This document shows positions 23,741-27,754 of a DNA stretch of 27,754 bases, in pieces. The stretch comes from GWB1-38-13 sp964608405. Lineage in GTDB: Bacteria > Patescibacteriota > Microgenomatia > UBA8517. A program made the translations under genes and the position numbers. The notes beneath the pieces are model-generated. The model ran no database searches and had not been told where the DNA came from. It saw nothing but the letters and a program-made list of their open reading frames with translations. The stretch spans positions 1-27,754 of the forward strand of contig CAZSNC010000009.1 in NCBI GenBank assembly GCA_964608405.1, written 5' to 3'. The first letter of the stretch is position 1. Each line of letters begins with the position of its first letter.

Positions 23741-25018
23741 ATGATATCGGTTTCTAAACACAATCAAGTTGGTGGAGGAAGCGGTATTCGGGACACAATC
23801 TTGTTTTTGGTAATGGGTGTTATTTATTCAGGACTAAGTCTATATGTAAATTCTATACCGAACTCAACTCTCTCAATTGTTCTTGTTGTTCTGACAATCC
23901 TTTATGTCTGGGGATATAAAAAAACTAATTTTGAAAAATTAACTTTAAGGAAAATATTTGTTGTAATATTTATTATTTCTACGATTCTTTTTACCTCTTC
24001 ATATCAAACGGGGTCGGATATTACTAATTATATTCTTGGTGCAAGAGTTGAGATTATTGGGAAACAAAATCCTTATGAGATTGCCTATACCGAATTTAAA
24101 ACAGATTCGATTTATGGGAATTTCAAAGACTATATTTGGGGGACGATGCCCTATACATATTCCCCTTTATTTTTACAAATCAGTAAAATCTTACTTTTGC
24201 TTTCCGGAGGGAATTTTTTAATCCATGCGTGGTTGTTTAAATTGCTGTTCTATCTGACATATTTATCCAGCGTGTATCTTTTTTCAAAGATAAACAGGGA
24301 TTTAAAATCAATTTACCTTTTTGCTTTGAATCCGTTAATTTTAAACGAGCTTGTAAGAGTTCCCCATGTTGAGTCTCTTATAATATTTATCCTTCTTTTG
24401 GGAATATATTATTACAAGAACAAAAGGTTCAACTTTTCCTTTGCAGCATTTATCGCGCTTGTATTAATAAAAATTTATTATATTTTATTAATCCCGGTTT
24501 ATTTTCTGGATTTTTTAAGAGATTATAAAACCAAGTTTTGGAAAATGTTTAAGTTGGGATTTGTCGGGGGAATTACTTTTGTTGCATTTTATGTTCCTTA
24601 CTGGCGCGGACTTGATACTTTTACCGGAATTTACACTCTTTTTTCTTCAGACTTTGGATTAATTTCTTATAACACCTTAACCGTTATATTAATGCCGGTG
24701 GTTTCTATATTTGAAGGAAATTTTTACAAAAACTACGAAATATCGGGACGAATATTAGCGGTAACGGGGATTTTATTGATTATCTATTATTTTATTAAAT
24801 CAATAAAAAGGAAAATTAATTTTTATAGTTTTATTAATACTTTAGGGATTACATATTTAATCTTCTTGTTTTTCATGGTTAATTGGTTTTTTCCTCATTA
24901 CGCGACAGTATTAATACCGCTATTTGCTTTGTATTCAAAAACATGCGTGGAAAAATACCCCAAATATATTTTTGCTCTTACATTCTACTCGGCGCTTTAT
25001 TATTTGATATTGAAATAA
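23741..25018 (+). CDS. Multi-pass GT-C-like glycosyltransferase (GT87/mannosyltransferase type)
   Basis: 425 residues with about ten to twelve hydrophobic helices. The first outer loop has GSDITNYILGARVEIIGKQNPY, seen here as SDITNYILGAR (92-102) and GKQNPY (107-112), with an acidic residue (Asp93) in the position typical of GT-C catalytic Asp. NPLILNELVRVPHVES and FYVPYWRG are later conserved-looking stretches. Such enzymes move sugars from polyprenyl phosphate donors on the outer side of the membrane to glycolipids or glycans. Acceptor and sugar are unknown. The gene is more AT-rich than its neighbours. A polymerase or flippase is less likely given the loop motif. Confidence 0.7.
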   Translation: MISVSKHNQVGGGSGIRDTILFLVMGVIYSGLSLYVNSIPNSTLSIVLVVLTILYVWGYKKTNFEKLTLRKIFVVIFIISTILFTSSYQTGSDITNYILGARVEIIGKQNPYEIAYTEFKTDSIYGNFKDYIWGTMPYTYSPLFLQISKILLLLSGGNFLIHAWLFKLLFYLTYLSSVYLFSKINRDLKSIYLFALNPLILNELVRVPHVESLIIFILLLGIYYYKNKRFNFSFAAFIALVLIKIYYILLIPVYFLDFLRDYKTKFWKMFKLGFVGGITFVAFYVPYWRGLDTFTGIYTLFSSDFGLISYNTLTVILMPVVSIFEGNFYKNYEISGRILAVTGILLIIYYFIKSIKRKINFYSFINTLGITYLIFLFFMVNWFFPHYATVLIPLFALYSKTCVEKYPKYIFALTFYSALYYLILK

Positions 25019-25059
25019 CCAGAATTTAGTTGTTTGGAAAATTGTTTTAAAGGATGCAA

Positions 25060-25088
25060 TTAAGTTTTTATATTCTTCTTGATATAAT
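25060..25088 (+). promoter_or_regulatory. Promoter of tRNA-Ile
   Basis: TTAAGT (25060-25065) and TATAAT (25083-25088) are 17 bp apart. Transcription would start about 15 nt before the tRNA. Confidence 0.55.
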
Positions 25089-25110
25089 ATCCTCACAAAA
25101 CATCGTTTTT

Positions 25111-25182
25111 GGGTGCGTAGCTCAGTGGTAGAGCGCTACTCTTATAAAGTAGATGTCCATGGTCCGAATCCATGCGCACCCA
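25111..25182 (+). tRNA. tRNA-Ile, anticodon UAU
   Basis: A full cloverleaf. The acceptor stem GGGTGCG/CGCACCC pairs perfectly. The D-arm is GCTC-AGTGGTA-GAGC, the anticodon stem CTACT/AGTAG with loop CTTATAA (anticodon TAT at 25143-25145), the variable loop 5 nt, and the T-stem CATGG/CCATG. Discriminator A is at 25182; CCA is not encoded. It reads AUA. The T-loop is TCCGAAT, with C instead of the near-universal U at position 55. Most bacteria read AUA with a lysidine-modified CAU tRNA, so a UAU anticodon is less common. Confidence 0.93.
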
Positions 25183-25207
25183 CAAATCTATGTCTTAAAT
25201 TAATCAA

Positions 25208-25513
25208 ATGGAAAAAGAAGGAATTGAAATACAGATGTTACCTAGTAGGGGTGTGGGGAAGCGTTCCCCAGGTCAAGTATTGGTTTTGTATGCTGATGAT
25301 GATGAAGGAAATCCCTATGTTGTATATCATTCACCTTCCTCAACTGCCGATAGAAAGGCGATTATTAAACAAGCGAAATTAGAATTTGATGCACGAAAAA
25401 ATAATGGACAGATTGCTACAAACTTCCGTTTGGAGAGTATGTCCGAAGAAGAAGCTGTTAAAAAAGGAATTCTTCCTGGAGTTGATCGTGTTGACATACC
25501 ACCACGAGAGTAA
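25208..25513 (+). CDS. Small hypothetical protein
   Basis: 101 residues, soluble, acidic, with no recognised motif. It has alternating charged segments and a GRTGxGxxSP-free N-terminus; the central VLVLYADDDEGNPYVVYHS reads as a beta-hairpin. It begins 25 bases after the tRNA and may be cotranscribed with it. No Shine-Dalgarno is present; TTAAAT ends 7 nt before the ATG. It converges on the - strand gene below. Confidence 0.5.
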   Translation: MEKEGIEIQMLPSRGVGKRSPGQVLVLYADDDEGNPYVVYHSPSSTADRKAIIKQAKLEFDARKNNGQIATNFRLESMSEEEAVKKGILPGVDRVDIPPRE

Positions 25514-25542
25514 TCTAGATCTTAGAGGGAAGGGAAAATAAA

Positions 25543-25929
25543 TTAACTCTTATCTTTTTTATAAGCTTCATACAAAGCATCATCATGCATAATGTCTTTG
25601 TAGTTTTGCGCAACAGACTTCATGGGCCACCTGGAGGAAAAAATAATATATTTTATTACTTCACTAATGTCTGGTTTGAATCGTTCCCAATGTCCTGTAT
25701 TGTTATCAACAAAAAATCCCATACAGTCAAAATCGGGACCTTTAATGTAATTTGTACTTTGATTCGACAATCTATAAAACTCGAGACCTTTACTACCCAG
25801 GTTTATACCGACGAAATGAAGATAGGGTTCACCGTTGATATGGAGAGGATCTATTTTACTGGGTACGCCGCGGATGAGTTCTATTTTGACCGTGGGTTCT
25901 TTTCCTTTAGAAGTTCTTTCTGGAGTCAT
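25543..25929 (-). CDS. Hypothetical protein coupled to the recombinase gene
   Basis: 128 residues from ATG 25929; an upstream in-frame extension runs into the recombinase gene and is less likely. The ATG lies one base beyond the recombinase stop, so reinitiation after that gene is likely. The protein is a soluble alpha/beta type with VGINLGSKGLEFYRLSN, WERFKPDISEV and a charged C-terminal helix. I do not recognise the family. Tight coupling suggests it works with the recombinase or shares its regulation. Confidence 0.55.
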   Translation of the reverse strand: MTPERTSKGKEPTVKIELIRGVPSKIDPLHINGEPYLHFVGINLGSKGLEFYRLSNQSTNYIKGPDFDCMGFFVDNNTGHWERFKPDISEVIKYIIFSSRWPMKSVAQNYKDIMHDDALYEAYKKDKS

Positions 25930-25930
25930 A

Positions 25931-26794
25931 TTACAGCTCAATAAGTTCCTGTTTTTTGCCTGATTGGGTAATTTGTGCAAGTTCAAGATATCTTTCGGTT
26001 GTTGAAAGCCTCTTATGCCCTGAGACTCTCGAAAGGAAAATCAGATCAACTCCTGCCTTGAGATTTTGTACCACAAATGTGGTTCTGAGGTCGTTTACTG
26101 TATATCCCGGGATTTCGGCTTTTTGGAAGAACCTGTCAATTGCTGCTCTTATATTTCTTATGGCAAGCGGTTTCCCGTTTTTACTGACAAAAATAAAAGG
26201 TGAATCTGAAATAGGTCTCTCTTTAAGATATTTCTCAAGTGTCTGTTTGGCCGGTTGGTTTAAAGGTACATCTCTTGCGGGTTGGGTTGCGTATGCATCG
26301 ATGTGTAAATTAGCCCCCTTTAAATTATCCAGTTTTAAAGTTGCAACCTCCGATATTCTAAGTCCGGTTTGGAGGATTATCTCGATAATTGCGGCAATAC
26401 GCACATCGTTTCTGACAATATCCCTCAGCGCCCTGTACTCAATAGCGGAGAGGAATTTAGGAACGGAAGATTCGATTTTCGGATGTGATACAGTAGTTGA
26501 CGGATCAAAAGAAACGCTCTTGTTGTCGATTAGGAATCTAAAGAAGGTTTTTACAGCATTTAGTTTTCTCGACACAGATTTTGGAGTGTACTTTTCGGCA
26601 AGAAGGGAATCGCGGAAACTTTCAATATCGGAAGATTTTACCTGGTCGGGAGAAGAGATGTTTTTCTTGGTAAAAAAAGTCATCATTTGCTCAAGATCTG
26701 CACGGTATGCCAACACCGTCGAGGGGGACCTCTTTTTATCTTGTAAGTTTGCGATAAACTTCGGGAGCAGGCTTTTTAGTATATCCTGAGACAT
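25931..26794 (-). CDS. Tyrosine recombinase/integrase-family protein with incomplete active site
   Basis: 287 residues, the usual Xer length. A SAM-like core-binding N-terminal domain (about 5-95) and a catalytic domain (about 110-280) are present. The box I Arg is Arg146 in TGLRISEV, the box II Arg is Arg237, His260 is in SGHKRLS, and the nucleophile Tyr269 is in TTERYLE. Two catalytic positions differ: HxxR is N234-D-L-R237, and the beta-hairpin Lys (GKG in XerD) aligns with Ala169 in YATQPARDVPL. It should still bind DNA but may be slow or inactive in cleavage. It is probably not the main XerC/D. It is followed one base later by the 128-residue gene, and has no recognised att site nearby. 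Confidence 0.85.
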   Translation of the reverse strand: MSQDILKSLLPKFIANLQDKKRSPSTVLAYRADLEQMMTFFTKKNISSPDQVKSSDIESFRDSLLAEKYTPKSVSRKLNAVKTFFRFLIDNKSVSFDPSTTVSHPKIESSVPKFLSAIEYRALRDIVRNDVRIAAIIEIILQTGLRISEVATLKLDNLKGANLHIDAYATQPARDVPLNQPAKQTLEKYLKERPISDSPFIFVSKNGKPLAIRNIRAAIDRFFQKAEIPGYTVNDLRTTFVVQNLKAGVDLIFLSRVSGHKRLSTTERYLELAQITQSGKKQELIEL

Positions 26795-26847
26795 ATTTTA
26801 GGGCAGTTTGTAAGCTATTTCGGGATGTAAAACCACAAATTTAGCTA

Positions 26848-26876
26848 TTGGGTGCAATAATAGCACAACTTATAGT
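26848..26876 (+). promoter_or_regulatory. Putative promoter upstream of ftsB
   Basis: TTGGGT (26848-26853) and TATAGT (26871-26876) are 17 bp apart. The start would be near 26883, in the 93-bp gap divergent from the recombinase. Confidence 0.4.
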
Positions 26877-26887
26877 GTGGGGTCAAT

Positions 26888-27094
26888 ATGCTGGGGTGTG
26901 ATTGTTTAATAGGTAAATCCGGTTTATTATTATTTAAACCGAACCTAAGGGAAGCTGTTTCCAAATACGAGGCTGGTTTAATCCGACAGCATCTTGAAAC
27001 AGAGCTTATTTATTCATTGGCCTATAGGAGGGAATACATCGATTATGAGAAATATGTTTACTTTCAGAAAAAGTACCGATACGAGAGAAACTAA
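26888..27094 (+). CDS. Possible small ORF overlapping the start of ftsB
   Basis: 68 residues, N-terminal two Cys residues, C-terminus rich in Tyr, Lys and Arg. It overlaps the FtsB-like gene by 50 bases in another frame. AGGAGG (27026-27031) inside it may serve the ftsB start. It could be a translated leader or chance; no family recognised. Confidence 0.25.
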   Translation: MLGCDCLIGKSGLLLFKPNLREAVSKYEAGLIRQHLETELIYSLAYRREYIDYEKYVYFQKKYRYERN

Positions 27095-27461
27095 AGCTAA
27101 AAACAAGATAATAAACCTTTTTCTGGTTATTATTGTTTTTCTTTTTATTGTTTCGCTTCTCCAAACTTCTGCAAAAATTAGAAAGATGAATGATGAGGTC
27201 AGAAGCCGCGAAAACCAACTAAAGCGACTGAAGGAGGAAGGGGAGGAGCTAAAAAGCAAGTATGAAGAAATATCAAGCAATGAATATATGGAAAAACAAC
27301 TCAGAAATCAGCTTAATCTGGCAAAAGATAATGAAATTATATTAGTTATTCCCGACGATGAGATATTAAAACAACTAGTTCCTCCGGACACTCAGGAAAA
27401 TAGTTACGACATGAGACCGAACTGGAAGAAATGGCTGGATGTGTTTGGAATAGAATTATGA
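27045..27461 (+). CDS. FtsB/DivIC-like cell-division protein
   Basis: 138 residues from ATG 27045; the longer TTG-started frame at 26994 adds a non-homologous lead. AGGAGG (27026-27031) precedes by about 13 nt, a little far. A short basic cytoplasmic head, a transmembrane helix at about 22-41, a coiled coil at about 42-80 rich in Lys, Glu and Arg, then YMEKQLRNQLNLAKDNEIILVIPDD, which matches the conserved FtsB/DivIC segment (EKxARExLxLxKxGExV). The protein would sit in the FtsBLQ complex that activates septal peptidoglycan synthesis. The C-terminus adds WKKWLDVFGIEL. It converges on the tRNA gene. Confidence 0.85.
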   Translation: MRNMFTFRKSTDTRETKAKNKIINLFLVIIVFLFIVSLLQTSAKIRKMNDEVRSRENQLKRLKEEGEELKSKYEEISSNEYMEKQLRNQLNLAKDNEIILVIPDDEILKQLVPPDTQENSYDMRPNWKKWLDVFGIEL

Positions 27462-27479
27462 GTAATTATTAACTTCTTG

Positions 27480-27751
27480 TTGCGGGGTTAGGAGTTGGAC
27501 CTAATCTGGAAGATTATGCACCTTCTTGTGTTACCACAAGGGTAGGACTATATCATCATCCTGATAAATTAACTAATCAGGAGTTTGGCGTTTAGTCTCT
27601 ACGGAGTCCAAGTTCATATAATTGAACAAGGTTCCCTCGGTATTGACCCACAGAATGGGTTGTCCACCGATATAGCCAAATTCTCGCTTAAAATTACTTT
27701 TAAGTGGGCCCATTTCTACTAGCCTTCCGTGCAGCCGTACACTACCCCGCA
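27480..27751 (-). tRNA. tRNA with anticodon CAU (Met type), interrupted by a group I intron
   Basis: The 5' exon is 27751-27721 and the 3' exon 27518-27480 on the - strand. The acceptor stem TGCGGGG/CCCCGCA (3' strand at 27487-27481) pairs fully; the D-arm is GTGT-ACGGCT-GCAC; the anticodon stem GAAGG/TCTTC has a G31-U39 wobble; ligation gives the 7-nt loop CTCATAA with anticodon CAU; the T-arm is TTAGG-TCCAACT-CCTAA; discriminator A is at 27480 and CCA is not encoded. The U1-A72 end resembles initiator tRNA, but the three G-C pairs of the anticodon stem and the R11-Y24 pair are absent, so initiator, elongator Met or Ile2 identity is unresolved. The T-loop has C at position 55, as in the tRNA-Ile. 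Confidence 0.88.
27519..27720 (-). ncRNA. Group I intron (202 nt) in the tRNA(CAU) anticodon loop
   Basis: Inserted between U33 and C34; it ends in G. The guide sequence AUGGGCC (27713-27707) pairs across the ligated exons GGCU-CAU, with U-G at the 5' splice site, giving P1 and P10. P2: CTTAAAA-GTAA-TTTTAAG. P3: TTTGGC (27680-27675) with GCCAAA (27589-27584). P4: TCGGT (27670-27666) with ACCGA (27641-27637). P5: ACCCA/TGGGT. P7: GTAGAGACTA (27602-27593) with TAGTCCTAC (27550-27542), leaving one bulged A. P8: CCTGAT/ATCAGG. P9: CTTGTG-GTAA-CACAAG. It resembles the small tRNA introns (IC3 type). It carries no homing endonuclease and should self-splice. Confidence 0.9.
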
Positions 27752-27754
27752 TGT

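Noticed and set aside
25956..26789. Long + strand open frame of 277 codons
   Set aside because: It is the complement of the recombinase gene and has no recognisable protein features.
27573..27752. A 59-codon open frame on the - strand at the window edge
   Set aside because: It runs through the tRNA 5' exon and the intron core. The paired tRNA and intron elements explain the sequence better than coding.
1..27754. CRISPR array, insertion sequence or prophage
   Set aside because: No regularly spaced repeats, terminal inverted repeats, transposase or phage structural genes were seen.

Overview
The window looks like a chromosomal segment of a Patescibacteria (Candidate Phyla Radiation) bacterium, probably of the Microgenomates type. 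This is an inference from the gene content, the AT-rich composition, the many short leaderless transcripts and the lineage-typical small membrane-anchored proteins. No plasmid, phage or insertion sequence was recognised.

Layout. (1) 1-7960 is mostly central carbon metabolism on the + strand: the C-terminal part of GAPDH, a divergent ribulose-phosphate 3-epimerase-like protein, a LOG-family Rossmann protein, a one-piece transketolase, class I fructose-bisphosphate aldolase overlapping a PfkB sugar kinase, and a D-2-hydroxyacid dehydrogenase. A proline-rich anchored protein on the - strand interrupts it. Together these genes fit the lower glycolysis plus non-oxidative pentose phosphate network usual in this group. 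(2) 8000-12332 is envelope: a beta-lactamase-fold serine protein, a second small anchored protein and a class A penicillin-binding protein. (3) 12454-14356 holds a HEPN-like protein, a CPBP (CAAX/Abi) membrane protease and a DUF5667-like exported protein. (4) 14580-20539 is a DNA-precursor block: NrdR, two complete class II ribonucleotide reductases side by side, and a PduO-type cobalamin adenosyltransferase that would make their cofactor; terminators follow the second reductase and the transferase. (5) 20553-25018 holds a small Cys-containing protein, a two-gene unit with a VirD4/TraG-like ATPase, and a GT-C-like membrane glycosyltransferase. (6) 25060-27754 holds tRNA-Ile(UAU), small unknown genes, a tyrosine recombinase that has lost catalytic residues, an FtsB/DivIC-like division protein and, at the right edge on the - strand, a tRNA with anticodon CAU split by a 202-nt group I intron.

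The most notable items are the intron-split tRNA(CAU), cytosine at T-loop position 55 in both tRNAs, the recombinase without its Lys and first His, the solo HEPN-like protein, the paired reductases with complementary regulatory domains, and a recurring promoter layout in which a -10 hexamer lies 6-9 nt before the start codon. All functional calls come from reading motifs by eye; no database search was run.
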